Positions 53,926 to 64,000 of a stretch of 64,000 nt of DNA are shown here, piece by piece; position 1 is the stretch's first letter; each line of letters opens with the position of its first letter. Under the pieces are notes generated by a model that was not told the DNA's origin, did no database searches, and worked only from the letters and a program-made list of their open reading frames with translations. The position numbers were made by a program, and so were the translations under genes. This stretch comes from Flavobacterium sp. HBTb2-11-1 (GTDB lineage Bacteria; Bacteroidota; Bacteroidia; Flavobacteriales; Flavobacteriaceae): NCBI RefSeq assembly GCF_009826975.1, contig NZ_WUMO01000010.1:62001-126000 (forward strand). Direction: 5' to 3'.

Positions 53926-56900
53926 TTATTTAAGGTAAACCCATCCAGAGGTTTTTTTAGATCCGTCTCCTAAATCGAGAATATAGAAATAGGTGCCTTC
54001 AGGAAGCGTTTTGGCAGAGCCGTCTGCTTTTCCGTCCCAAGTGTTTTTATAGCCTTTTTGGTAGTAAACCAAATTACCCCAGCGGTTAAATATCTCCAAT
54101 TGATTATTAGGATACCTTTCTATACAATCAATATAGAAGAAGTCGTTCTGGCCGTCATCATTTGGTGAAAACTCATTGTAAATTTTCAGACAGTTTGGCG
54201 AAACGGTAGCGCTATCTTGGTTGTTTGCCGAATTGGTGTCTATCTGATCGAGTTTGACTAAATGTGCTGTATTTAAATAATCATTGAAATCGACTACTTT
54301 AACCGTTAAAGCCAACGTTTGTGAAGCTCCAGTGTTAATTGATGGAATATCCCAGATGCCTGTTTTAGGATCATAAGTTCCTGATGTTGCAGTTGAACTT
54401 ACAAATGAATATCCTTTCGGCAGCTGATCTTGAATTTCAACGTTTGTTGCTGCTAGGTTACCTAGATTTGAAGCTGTGATGGTAAAGGTTGCCTGAGTAT
54501 CCATAGGAACATCTGTTTTGTCTACTTCTTTGTCGATGGCTACATCCGTAGAAGGGACATTTATAGATTCAGAGTCTTCGTCATCTTCGCTTTGATCTCC
54601 ATTATCGTTGTTTGGAGTTGAATCAGGATCAAATTGATTACTTGCTGTAATTTGTGCAATATTGACATAATCTACAGCTTCAAGTCCAAGCGGATTGGCA
54701 ACAGTGGCCTGATAGGTTAATGTAATACCGCCAACAGGAACAGTTAAGTTTACCCATTTAATGGTATTTAAACTAAAAATACCGCCATTGTTAATATTAG
54801 AAATGTTTTTATAGCCAAGCGGAATAACATCTTCAACGGCAACACCAGTTGCTGTACTCGGTCCTTCATTGTTAAGCTGTAATGTGAATGTTACAACTTC
54901 GTCAAAATTAGCGTTTTTATTGCTGGCTGTTTTTTCCAAACTTAAATCGGCAACAGCAACATTAATGGTTAAGCTGTCATAATCGTCTTCTGTTGTTACT
55001 CCGTTGTTTGGAGTCGAATCTGGATCAGGCAGATTACTAGCAACCACTTCGGTTTCATTAGTGTATTCATTTGCAGCTCCAGAAGGAGGGTTTACACGAG
55101 TATAGATATCTAGTGATTGATCGGTGCCATTTACAATATTGCCAACATTCCAAACTCCTGTAACATAATTGTATAAACCGCTCGTCGGACTGCTGGTTAA
55201 ATAGGTAAACCCCGGAGGAAGCAGATCTTTAACCATTACACCGCTTGCATTTGCAGGTCCATCGTTTTTAACTGTCACTGTGAAAATAACGGTTTCACCA
55301 ACATCATAAACTTTATTTTGATTCAATGCCGTTTTAGTGATTGATAAATCTGCCATCACAATTACTGGAGTAACAGAAATACTGTCGTAATCGTCTTCGG
55401 TAGTAATTCCGTTTCCTGGTGTACTATCAGGATCAAATTGGTCTGAGGTCATGATTTCGGCAATGTTCAAATACTCATCTGGTGTATTAGTTGGACTTTT
55501 CACATTAACATTTAATAACAAAGTATGGCTGTTTCCTGGCAGAATGATTCCTGGATTCCATTCGCCTGTAAAACGATCGTAGGTTCCAGAAGTTGAATTG
55601 TAAAAGATATAATCGTATCCAGAAGGAAGAATGTCTTTTACAGTTACGCCAGTAGCGTTACTAGGACCTGAGTTTGTAACTGTAATTGAGAATGTGATCA
55701 GTGAGCCTACATTTGGCGTAAGAATGTTGTTAATCACTCTTTTTTCAATAGAAAGATCGGCTACTGCTGGAACTGGACTTAATAATACAGAACTGATGTC
55801 ATCTTCACCGCTGACATTGTTATTTGGCGTTGAATCAGGATCCAATTCATTAGAAGCATAAACTTCAGCAATGTTTTGGTAGTCTCCAGTTGGATTAACT
55901 TTTACGCCTATTTGTAAGGATTCAGAAGCTCCACTTGGTATAGTGCCAATATCCCAAATTCCATTTGTTTCGTAATATTGTCCAGATGTAGAACTGTACA
56001 CCACATATTCGTAACCGCTTGGTAGCATATCAATTACTTTTACTCCTGTAGCATCCTGCGGACCGCTGTTGGTTACTGTTATTTGGAATGTAATGGTTGC
56101 TCCGAATATTGGACTTAAATTGCCGCCAATTACCGCTTTTACAAGAGATAAATCTGCCATTGGAGGAACAGGAACAGTTGCAATTTCTGCATAATCATTT
56201 TCAGTAGTAACTCCGTTGTTTGGAGTTGAGTTTGGATCAGATAGACTACTTGCAGTGACTTCGGCAGTATTTAAATAATTGCCAGTTGCATTTACAATAG
56301 CAGTTAATTGCAGTGTCTGAGAATCTCCATTAACTAAAGAACCAATATTCCATTTTCCTGTGGTGCTGTTGTAAGTTCCTTTTGTTGCTGTAAAACCGCT
56401 AAAGGTATATCCCGTAGGCAATAAGTCGGTCACTTCAACTCCAGAAGTATCCTGCGGGCCGTTATTCGAAACAATGATTTCAAAAGTTACCGATGATCCA
56501 ATTAATGGAGTAGGATTATTAACTGTTTTAGTTAAAGATAAATCTGCAGATTGTCCTAGCGGAGCCGTTGTAGCTGTTTCATAATCATTTTCAGTAGGAA
56601 CGCCGTTGCCTGGTGTTGAATTTGGATCTGGTAAATTGCTGGCAGTTACTTCTGCAATATTGGTATAATCTCCTGTAGGATTTACAGTAGCAGTTATTCT
56701 TAGAACTTGCGAATCTCCATTTAAAAATGTGCCAATTGTCCATTTTCCTGTTGCAGCATTATAAACTCCTTTTGTGGCACTATAAGTAACAAAAGTATAG
56801 CCAGTAGGTAATAAATCTGTCACTTCTACACCAGAAGTATTCTGCGGACCGTTGTTGGTAGCAATTATTTCAAAAATAACTGATGAACCTACTAATGGGG

Positions 56901-59900
56901 TTGCGTTGTTAACCGTTTTAGTTAATGATAAATCTGCCGCTTGAGCATTTGGAGTAACTGTTGCCGTTGCGTAATCGTCTTCTGTAGTGACGCTGTTATT
57001 TGGAGTCGAATCAGGATCAGGAAGTGCGCTTGCCGTTACTTCGGCAACGTTTACATAATTTCCTGTAGGATTTACTACAGCGAGAATCTGTAAAGTTTCT
57101 GATTTCCCATTAATTAGATTGCCAACTGTCCATAATCCTGTTGTCGGATTATAGGTTCCTGTAGAAATGGTAAAATTAGAGTAGGTATAGCCACTTGGGA
57201 GTAAATCGGTAACCGTTACGCCCGAGGTATCTTGCGGACCGTTATTGGTCACAATTATTTCAAAAGTAACTAAGGAACCGACTAACGGATTGCTGTTATT
57301 TACAGTTTTGGTTAATGATAAATCTGCTATTTGTGCTGTTGGCGCAATAGTAGCTGTTGCATAATCATTTTCTGTAGGAACGCCATTGTTGGGTGTCGAA
57401 TTAGGATCTGGAAGGTCGGCAGTAGTTACTTCTGCAATATTAAGATAATCGCCAGAAACGTTTACTAAAGCTGTAATTTGCAATGTTTCAGATTCTCCAT
57501 TTGCTAAATTACCAACATTCCACAATCCTGTAGCCGGATTATAAGTGCCAGTAGAAAGTGTAAAACCACTATAGGTATAACCAGAAGGCAATAAGTCAGT
57601 TATTTGAACTCCTGAATTGTCTTGCGGACCATTATTGGTTACAACAACTGTAAAAGTAACTGATGAACCCGCTAATGGGGTTGCATTATTTACCGTTTTG
57701 GTTAAAGACAAATCAGAAGATTGGGCTGTTGGAGTGACTGTTGCTGTTGCATAATCGTCTTCTGTAGTAACTCCGTTATTCGGAGTAGAATCGGGATCAG
57801 GCTGACTGCTAGCTGTAATTTCGGCAGTATTTGTATAATTTCCCGCAGCATTAACTACAGCATTTATTTGTAAAGTATGATTTGATGCAACAGGCATATT
57901 TCCAACTGACCAAAGTCCTGTTACGGCATCATAACTTCCAGCTGTTGCGGTGTAAGATGCATAGGTGTAGCCTGAGGGCAATAAATCGGTTACTGCTACA
58001 TTATCTGTGGCTTGCGGTCCTGCGTTATTTACCTGAAGGCTAAAAGTTACTTGTGAACCCACAAGAGGCGTAGTATTGCTTACTGTTTTAGTTAATGATA
58101 AATCGGCCGATGTTGCTATTGGTGTTGTTGAAGCTTCAGCATAATCGTCTTCAGTTGTAATTCCGTTGTTTGGAGTAGAATCTGGATCTGGCTGGCTGCT
58201 TGCTGTGATTTCGGCGCTGTTAGTATAATTTCCTGTGGTATTAACGGAAGCTGTTATTTGCAATGTATAAGAATCTGAAACAGGCATATTTCCAACATCC
58301 CAAAGCCCTGTTGCAGAATCATAAGTTCCTGTTGTTGCGCTGTATGATACATAAGTATAACCTGAAGGCAATAAATCGGTAACCATTACGCCGTTTGCTT
58401 CTTGCGGTCCAGAATTTGTTACTTGAACGCTGAATGTTACTAAAGAGCCCACTAAAGGAGTAGTATTACTCACTGTTTTAGTTAGCGATAAATCTGCTGA
58501 TGTTGGAATTGGTGTTGTTGTCACTTCTGCGTAATCATCTTCTGTTGTGATTCCGTTATTTGGTGTCGAATCAGGATCAGGAAGATTTGCAGCGGTAACT
58601 TCAGCTGTATTAAGATAAATGCCACTTGGATTAACTCGGGCTACAATTTGAAGCGTTTCAGAATCGCCAGTCTCTAAATTGCCAACAGTCCATATCCCTG
58701 TAATATTGTCATAAGTCCCTGTAGAAATGGTAGATCCTGTAAATGTATATCCAGAAGGAAGAATGTCTGTTACCTGCACCCCAAAATTATCCTGAGGTCC
58801 ATTATTCGTTACCACAACTTCAAAAGTAACTAGAGAGCCTACTAATGGTGTTACATTGTTAACTGTTTTAGTTAATGATAAGTCAGAAGATTGCGGAATA
58901 GGAGTAGTTGTAGCTGTTCCATAATCATCTTCTGTAGGCACTCCGTTATTTGGTGTTGAGTCAGGATCTGGAGTATCGCTATTGGTCACTTCTGCAATAT
59001 TGGTATAATCTCCTGTTAGGTTAACTATCGCATTTATCTGTAATGTTTCAGACTCACTGCTCTCCAATATGTCAAGAGTCCATAAACCAGTTGTACTGTC
59101 ATAAGTTCCGCTTGTTGCATTAAAAGTAGCAAAAGTATATCCTGAAGGCAATAAGTCAGTAACCTGCACTTGAGCAGCATCCTGCGGGCCACTGTTTGTA
59201 GTAATAATGGTGAAAGTAACCATAGAACCAACCAGTGGTGTTGTATTGCTTACTGTTTTTGTTAATGATAAATCTGCAGATGGAGGTATAGGAGTTAAGA
59301 CCACATTATCTTCATCGTCTTCACTCTGATCTCCATCGTCATTATTGGGTGTACTGTCAGGATCAGGAAGGTCACTGGCTGTTACTTGCGTTATATTAGT
59401 ATAATCTCCTGTAGGCAATACTTTTGCATCTAAAATAAGTGATTCTGTAACGCCATTATCGACTGTGCCAACATTCCATATTCCAGTAGTACTGTCATAT
59501 GTTCCAGCAGACGAACTATAATTTACGTATTCAAAACCAGAAGGCAATAAATCAGTTACCTGTACTCCAGTTGCATTATTTGGACCGCCATTTGTTATTT
59601 TAAGTTCAAACGAAACTTGACTTCCAACCACAGGACTTGTATTGCCAGCTACAACATTTTTAACCAAAGACAAATCAGCAGAAGGACCGATAAAAGTAAT
59701 TTCGGCATCGTCTTGATCATCTTCAGTAGGAATATTGTTGTTTGGAACACTGTCAGGATCAGGCAAATCGCTGGTTATGACTTGGGCAACATTCAGATAA
59801 TTCCCTAAAGGATTAACAATAGCGTTGAAAGTTAGATTTATATTTGAATTGGCCGGAAGATATAGATTTCTCCATTCTAGAGTGGCAGTAGCCACCTGAT

Positions 59901-62900
59901 AGGTTCCACCGTTTGATACAGAGCCGGGAATTAGAGTGTAGCCAACAGGAACAATATCTCTTATACCAACTCCAGTTGCGTTTCCGGGACCTAAGTTAGT
60001 GACGTTTATAGTAAAGCTAACTTGTTCGCCTGCTGCGGCTGAAGTAGGAGTGACAGATTTTGTAAGTTCTAAATCGGCTTGCTTCAGTGAAACAGAAGCT
60101 GTCGATATATCATCTTCTGTTGTAACACCATTTCCAGGCGTACTGTCTGGATCAAGCTGATCTGCAGTCTGAATCTCTGCCGTATTAAAGTAATCGTTCA
60201 TAGATGTCACAACATTTACTTTAGCGGTAATTTGTAAAGTGAGCGTATTTCCATTGTTTAAATTGCCGACATTCCAGATTCCTGTAAGATTATTGTATTT
60301 TCCAGCTCCATTATCACTTACATAAGTATATCCAGGAGGAAGCTTTTCTGAAACCGTTATTCCAGTTGCATTATTTGGTCCGCTATTAGTCACCGAAATG
60401 GTAAAAATGACATTGTCATTTATGCTAACCGTAGTGGGAGAAACTGTTTTTTTAAGTGATAAATCAGCTACATCGAGAACTACTGTAGCACTATCTTGAT
60501 CATCTTCCGCAGGGTTTTGATTATTTGGCGTACTGTCTGGATCAAATTGATCTGAAGCTATAACCTCTGCCGTATTTACATAAGAGCCTCCTGAAGGCAG
60601 AATAGTAGCTTTGAATGATAAATTTAAAATGCTGCCACTCGGAATTGTTATACCGCTCCAAGTAATGGTATTATCGCCAACATTGTACACTCCTGCTGAG
60701 GTAACAGATCCTGCAACAAGCGCAAAACCAAGCGGAATAAAGTCACGTATGGCAACATTGGTAGCAGTAGAAGATCCCCCCAATGCATTATTGTTAAAAA
60801 CATTTATGTTGAAAGTAACCACATCGCCAACACTTCCTGTTGTGGGTGTTACAGTTTTGGTTAATTCAAGATCCGCTACAGCGAGTATTCTAAGCGTCAT
60901 AGTATCAGATGAAGGTGTACAGTTTCCGTTTGTTACATTCCATTGAAGCGTATAAACACCCGGAATGGTTCCAGTTACGGCAGATGTCGGACTAGAAGGA
61001 TCGGTAAAACTTATTGTGCTAGGGCCTGCAGTTTGAGTCCAGTTTCCACTGCCGACTGTTGGAGCAACCGCATTCATATTTATAGGTGAAAATTGAGGAA
61101 CAGTCTGATCTGGCCCTGCATCAGCAGTTGAAGGATTCTGATATATCGTTACAAGAACAGAATCCTCAGAGAAACATCCGTTTAAATTAGTTGTAGTTAC
61201 GGTCCACTTAAATTCATACGTGCCAGGGATTAGCCCCAGCATTAATGAATTTTCATTATTTGGAGATGCAATGCCAGCTGTGTTTGGACCAGAAACCTGT
61301 GTCCATGTTCCTAGACCTGATGTTACAGTAACAGCATTCATAGTAGCACTGGTCAAATTGCAGAGTTCTTGATCAGGACCAGCGTCTGCTATAGATGGCG
61401 GGACATCATTGAAAGTTATTTCCACTTGATCTGATGTAGGCTGACATAATGAAGGATTCGTAAAAGGACCATTAGTAACTGTCCATGTTAAGATATAAGT
61501 TCCTAAAACATTAATATTGGATAAAGTAGTAACAGGACTGTTTGGGTTGTCAATTACTGCATTGCCTCCAGGAGGCTGAGAGAAAAATGTCCATGTACCT
61601 ATACCTACAGTCGGAGGAACTGCAGCGGTTTTATATGTAGTTTGGCAGGCAACGGTATCGTCAGGGCCTGCAATTGCAGTACTCGGCGGAGCATTCATTT
61701 CTATTCGGACAATATCTGAAAGAGTTCGGCAATCATTGCTTTTGAATACCCATTCGAGGATATAAAGCCCTGGAACGGTTAGATTTGAAACTGTTGTCAA
61801 TGGTGCTGTTGGAGTATCAATAACAGCTACACTTCCAGCGGGCTGATAAACAAATCGCCATTCAAATGTTGTAACATCTGGAGGGGGAGTATTTCCGCTC
61901 ATGGTTGCGACACCGCCAACATCACTAATGCATAAGGTTTGGTCTGGACCTGCGTCTGGATCAATACTGGCACCGCTAAAAACAGTAATATTTACAGAAT
62001 CTGAAGTTCCGCTACATGTAGCGCCATTTGGAAATGTAGTAGTGCTGGTAGTGAATGTAAAGACATAATCATTTCCAGGAACTACAGTTGCATTAGCAAT
62101 ATAGCTATTTGATGGAGACTGTGTAATGATAACATCAGCGGGGTTTCCTGTTGTACTGGTCAGTGACCAAGTTCCTGTTGAATTTTCGTTAGCTATCAGC
62201 TGTACACTTGTAACATCACAATAGGTTTGGTCTTGTCCCGCATTTGCTGCTGGGTCAACTACTACAACTACATCATCAAAACTGCCTGGACATAAAAAGA
62301 TGCTTTTTGCAGTTATCGTCCATCTAAATGTATATGTACCTGCTATAAGACCATTAATTTCTGTATTTGGATTGGAAGGGTCTACAATTAGAGGCTGATT
62401 GGGAGAACCAGTAAGTACAGACCACTGGCCTGATTCGAAAAAGCTATCATAGGCATTGCCTGCCATGGTAACTGTACTGTTGTTGCATATATTTTGATCT
62501 GGACCTGCTGCAGCCTGATCAGGAGGAAGTCCGATAGTTAGATTGATATCGTCAAATGCCTGACCACAAGTACCAGCATCAACTGTCCATCTGAAAATGT
62601 AATATCCACTGTAGGAGAAAGTAAAAACAGCATTTGGATCATGAATATCGCTTATGGTGTAATTTCCAACGCCAGAAATTCTTGTCCATGTGCCAGTTGA
62701 TCCGCCACTTTGTGTAGCAGCCATTGTTACCGTATCACCGCAAGTTTCCTGATCCGGTCCCGCATCAGCAATTGGGGGAGTTTGTGCAACAGTAACAGAT
62801 ACGCTGCTTTCGCTCGGAAGACAGGTTCTAAACCTTGAAATGATTGACCATGTAAAAATATAAGTTCCATTTCCAGGAACGGTTACCATTGTGTTTGGAT

Positions 62901-64000
62901 CATTTACGTCTGCAAAAACAACTCCAGTCGATGGTTCAACGCTCCAAGTACCAAAATCGGTTAGTGCCGGTGTGTTTCCGCTAAGATTAAAAGTGGTTGT
63001 TCCTGAAGAATAGCAGGCATCTGGTCCAGCATCTGACGTCGTGGGCGCATTGTTATTATCAGTTATGATAGTTACGGTATCAGAAACGGAGCCGCCGCAA
63101 GAAGGTCCTGGATGCGAATAAGCAACTGTCCATTGCAATTCATATGCAGAAGAAGGCGTTAGAAAACCAGAAGCAATGGCATTTGGATCATTTACATCTG
63201 AAAAAGTAATTGTATCCGGGCCTGAAACTTGGCTCCAAGTTCCTATTTCACCGGCTTCAGCGGGAGCAGCACTAAGAGGAACTAATGAACTTGCACAAAC
63301 TACCTGATCTGTTCCTGCATCGACATTGCTTATTGTGCTATCTGAAACGTAGACGGTAACTGTTGCAACTGAAAAACCGCAGGTGGCACCACCGCCTTTT
63401 GTAATGTACTGAAAGACGTAGGTTCCAGAAATAAGATTGGTGACTTGCGTATCTATTGCAAAATTATCGGCAATTGTCGCTGTATTTGGTCCGCTCAATT
63501 GACTCCAAAAATGCAGGCCATCAGCTGTGCTAACTCCTGAAAGCATCGTACTCGTATCTCCACATGGCAGACTGACATCGGTTCCTGCATTTGATGGGGT
63601 AGGGTCTCCAGAAACCAAGATGCCCAGAGTATCAAAGCCATAATCACATTCAACAGTTAATGCTCCATTTTGTTTTCGGACAAATTCGACTGTATATTCT
63701 CCCGGTGCAGTAAGTGTTAAGGTCAGTGAATTTCCAACATCTGTTAAGGCAGTAGGAAAAGGGGCTAAAGGAGAAAGTGCAGGTCCGCTAACAATGCGAT
63801 ATTGGTTAGAACCTGTTCCAGTTACAGCAAGCGGAATTGTAAATACAGTTGCATTACAACTCCCTACGATATCATTTCCGTTATTTGCCAATATAGTTCG
63901 AGTTGGCCCATTATATTGTACGATATAATCTTTGGTGAAGATACAGCCTGTATTGGTATTTGTGAGAGTATAACGGAAACGATACGGATCGCCTCCTTGA
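53926..64000 (-). CDS. Giant PKD/DUF11-repeat surface adhesin with type B type IX sorting domain (5' end outside the window)
   Basis: The frame is open to the right edge of the window, so at least about 3358 residues are seen and the true start lies beyond; a TTG at 63891 is not a credible start. Layout from the visible N-terminal side: about ten PKD/Ig-like repeats marked (D/N/A)AGPDQ (nucleotides about 61000-64000), then 17 DUF11 repeats each opening ADLSLTKTV (about 54200-60900), then the gliding-motility-associated type B C-terminal domain (about 53926-54200; YNEFSPNDDGQNDFFYIDC, LEIFNRWGNLVYYQ, LPEGTYFYILDL). It is likely a secreted cell-surface adhesin like SprB, moved by the gliding machinery or used in attachment. 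It heads an operon with PorP/SprF and OmpA. Confidence 0.95.
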   Translation of the reverse strand, partial: QGGDPYRFRYTLTNTNTGCIFTKDYIVQYNGPTRTILANNGNDIVGSCNATVFTIPLAVTGTGSNQYRIVSGPALSPLAPFPTALTDVGNSLTLTLTAPGEYTVEFVRKQNGALTVECDYGFDTLGILVSGDPTPSNAGTDVSLPCGDTSTMLSGVSTADGLHFWSQLSGPNTATIADNFAIDTQVTNLISGTYVFQYITKGGGATCGFSVATVTVYVSDSTISNVDAGTDQVVCASSLVPLSAAPAEAGEIGTWSQVSGPDTITFSDVNDPNAIASGFLTPSSAYELQWTVAYSHPGPSCGGSVSDTVTIITDNNNAPTTSDAGPDACYSSGTTTFNLSGNTPALTDFGTWSVEPSTGVVFADVNDPNTMVTVPGNGTYIFTWSIISRFRTCLPSESSVSVTVAQTPPIADAGPDQETCGDTVTMAATQSGGSTGTWTRISGVGNYTISDIHDPNAVFTFSYSGYYIFRWTVDAGTCGQAFDDINLTIGLPPDQAAAGPDQNICNNSTVTMAGNAYDSFFESGQWSVLTGSPNQPLIVDPSNPNTEINGLIAGTYTFRWTITAKSIFLCPGSFDDVVVVVDPAANAGQDQTYCDVTSVQLIANENSTGTWSLTSTTGNPADVIITQSPSNSYIANATVVPGNDYVFTFTTSTTTFPNGATCSGTSDSVNITVFSGASIDPDAGPDQTLCISDVGGVATMSGNTPPPDVTTFEWRFVYQPAGSVAVIDTPTAPLTTVSNLTVPGLYILEWVFKSNDCRTLSDIVRIEMNAPPSTAIAGPDDTVACQTTYKTAAVPPTVGIGTWTFFSQPPGGNAVIDNPNSPVTTLSNINVLGTYILTWTVTNGPFTNPSLCQPTSDQVEITFNDVPPSIADAGPDQELCNLTSATMNAVTVTSGLGTWTQVSGPNTAGIASPNNENSLMLGLIPGTYEFKWTVTTTNLNGCFSEDSVLVTIYQNPSTADAGPDQTVPQFSPINMNAVAPTVGSGNWTQTAGPSTISFTDPSSPTSAVTGTIPGVYTLQWNVTNGNCTPSSDTMTLRILAVADLELTKTVTPTTGSVGDVVTFNINVFNNNALGGSSTATNVAIRDFIPLGFALVAGSVTSAGVYNVGDNTITWSGITIPSGSILNLSFKATILPSGGSYVNTAEVIASDQFDPDSTPNNQNPAEDDQDSATVVLDVADLSLKKTVSPTTVSINDNVIFTISVTNSGPNNATGITVSEKLPPGYTYVSDNGAGKYNNLTGIWNVGNLNNGNTLTLQITAKVNVVTSMNDYFNTAEIQTADQLDPDSTPGNGVTTEDDISTASVSLKQADLELTKSVTPTSAAAGEQVSFTINVTNLGPGNATGVGIRDIVPVGYTLIPGSVSNGGTYQVATATLEWRNLYLPANSNINLTFNAIVNPLGNYLNVAQVITSDLPDPDSVPNNNIPTEDDQDDAEITFIGPSADLSLVKNVVAGNTSPVVGSQVSFELKITNGGPNNATGVQVTDLLPSGFEYVNYSSSAGTYDSTTGIWNVGTVDNGVTESLILDAKVLPTGDYTNITQVTASDLPDPDSTPNNDDGDQSEDDEDNVVLTPIPPSADLSLTKTVSNTTPLVGSMVTFTIITTNSGPQDAAQVQVTDLLPSGYTFATFNATSGTYDSTTGLWTLDILESSESETLQINAIVNLTGDYTNIAEVTNSDTPDPDSTPNNGVPTEDDYGTATTTPIPQSSDLSLTKTVNNVTPLVGSLVTFEVVVTNNGPQDNFGVQVTDILPSGYTFTGSTISTGTYDNITGIWTVGNLETGDSETLQIVARVNPSGIYLNTAEVTAANLPDPDSTPNNGITTEDDYAEVTTTPIPTSADLSLTKTVSNTTPLVGSLVTFSVQVTNSGPQEANGVMVTDLLPSGYTYVSYSATTGTYDSATGLWDVGNMPVSDSYTLQITASVNTTGNYTNSAEITASSQPDPDSTPNNGITTEDDYAEASTTPIATSADLSLTKTVSNTTPLVGSQVTFSLQVNNAGPQATDNVAVTDLLPSGYTYASYTATAGSYDAVTGLWSVGNMPVASNHTLQINAVVNAAGNYTNTAEITASSQPDPDSTPNNGVTTEDDYATATVTPTAQSSDLSLTKTVNNATPLAGSSVTFTVVVTNNGPQDNSGVQITDLLPSGYTYSGFTLSTGTYNPATGLWNVGNLANGESETLQITALVNVSGDYLNIAEVTTADLPDPNSTPNNGVPTENDYATATIAPTAQIADLSLTKTVNNSNPLVGSLVTFEIIVTNNGPQDTSGVTVTDLLPSGYTYSNFTISTGTYNPTTGLWTVGNLINGKSETLQILAVVNPTGNYVNVAEVTASALPDPDSTPNNSVTTEDDYATATVTPNAQAADLSLTKTVNNATPLVGSSVIFEIIATNNGPQNTSGVEVTDLLPTGYTFVTYSATKGVYNAATGKWTIGTFLNGDSQVLRITATVNPTGDYTNIAEVTASNLPDPNSTPGNGVPTENDYETATTAPLGQSADLSLTKTVNNPTPLIGSSVTFEIIVSNNGPQDTSGVEVTDLLPTGYTFSGFTATKGTYNSTTGKWNIGSLVNGDSQTLQLTAIVNATGNYLNTAEVTASSLSDPNSTPNNGVTTENDYAEIATVPVPPMADLSLVKAVIGGNLSPIFGATITFQITVTNSGPQDATGVKVIDMLPSGYEYVVYSSTSGQYYETNGIWDIGTIPSGASESLQIGVKVNPTGDYQNIAEVYASNELDPDSTPNNNVSGEDDISSVLLSPVPAVADLSIEKRVINNILTPNVGSLITFSITVTNSGPSNATGVTVKDILPSGYDYIFYNSTSGTYDRFTGEWNPGIILPGNSHTLLLNVNVKSPTNTPDEYLNIAEIMTSDQFDPDSTPGNGITTEDDYDSISVTPVIVMADLSITKTALNQNKVYDVGETVIFTVTVKNDGPANASGVMVKDLLPPGFTYLTSSPTSGLYNYVTGVWNVGNIVNGTDQSLDIYTRVNPPSGAANEYTNETEVVASNLPDPDSTPNNGVTTEDDYDSLTINVAVADLSLEKTASNKNANFDEVVTFTLQLNNEGPSTATGVAVEDVIPLGYKNISNINNGGIFSLNTIKWVNLTVPVGGITLTYQATVANPLGLEAVDYVNIAQITASNQFDPDSTPNNDNGDQSEDDEDSESINVPSTDVAIDKEVDKTDVPMDTQATFTITASNLGNLAATNVEIQDQLPKGYSFVSSTATSGTYDPKTGIWDIPSINTGASQTLALTVKVVDFNDYLNTAHLVKLDQIDTNSANNQDSATVSPNCLKIYNEFSPNDDGQNDFFYIDCIERYPNNQLEIFNRWGNLVYYQKGYKNTWDGKADGSAKTLPEGTYFYILDLGDGSKKTSGWVYLK

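Noticed and set aside
54200..60900. CRISPR-like or satellite DNA in the regular ~380-base repeats
   Set aside because: The repeats are in one open frame and encode DUF11 domains.
63891..63891. TTG as the start of the giant adhesin
   Set aside because: The frame continues without a stop to the window edge and the upstream residues read as the same kind of beta domain (e.g. PYRFRYTLTNTNTG), so the gene is cut by the window.
1..64000. Mobile elements, prophage, tRNA or rRNA genes
   Set aside because: No transposase, integrase, phage structural gene, cloverleaf or rRNA sequence was recognised.

Overview
The window looks like chromosome of a Flavobacterium-type gliding Bacteroidota. The support is low G+C, many SusC/SusD and TonB-dependent receptors, an ECF sigma/FecR pair, a hybrid two-component regulator (HTCS), type IX secretion sorting domains of both types (A on a sugar dehydrogenase, B on a giant adhesin), a PorP/SprF protein, and promoter-like TAnnTTTG boxes. 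I see no rRNA, tRNA, CRISPR array, transposase or phage gene.

Layout. 1-10250, all minus strand: ECF sigma factor, FecR anti-sigma, STN-type SusC, SusD, an unrecognised surface lipoprotein, a di-heme cytochrome c peroxidase and a two-module VOC protein; the first five form a tight cell-surface-signalling and uptake operon. 10574-19713: DUF1810 protein, a DapB-like protein with an altered active-site motif, succinate dehydrogenase/fumarate reductase A and B subunits without a cytochrome b gene beside them, a secreted multidomain sugar dehydrogenase and a thiolase. 19952-32567: accessory metabolism and transport, with a siderophore receptor, LLM flavin oxidoreductase, TauE/SafE permease with a DUF1634 partner, two DoxX proteins, an AraC regulator upstream of a secreted esterase, a GNAT acetyltransferase, a quinone-oxidoreductase-like dehydrogenase and another TonB receptor.

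33062-50313 is a polysaccharide utilisation locus (PUL): a divergent HTCS sensor, SusC/SusD, a GH5-like hydrolase, a GH43-like enzyme, a GH2 enzyme, two clear GH43 enzymes and an aldose 1-epimerase. The enzymes suggest a hemicellulose or pectin side chain containing arabinose, galactose or xylose; the exact substrate cannot be read from sequence. A FabZ-fold protein lacking the catalytic His follows. 51006-64000 (minus) is a surface-adhesin module: a giant protein of PKD-like and 17 DUF11 repeats with a type B sorting domain, open at the right edge, then PorP/SprF and an OmpA-family protein.

The intergenic DNA is unusual. It carries (i) short tandem repeats with a strict 7-bp period but a different heptamer at each site, (ii) copies of a CCCGATAGCTATCGGG palindrome, (iii) inverted repeats built from GCAGATTTAGC, and (iv) a long GC-rich inverted repeat.
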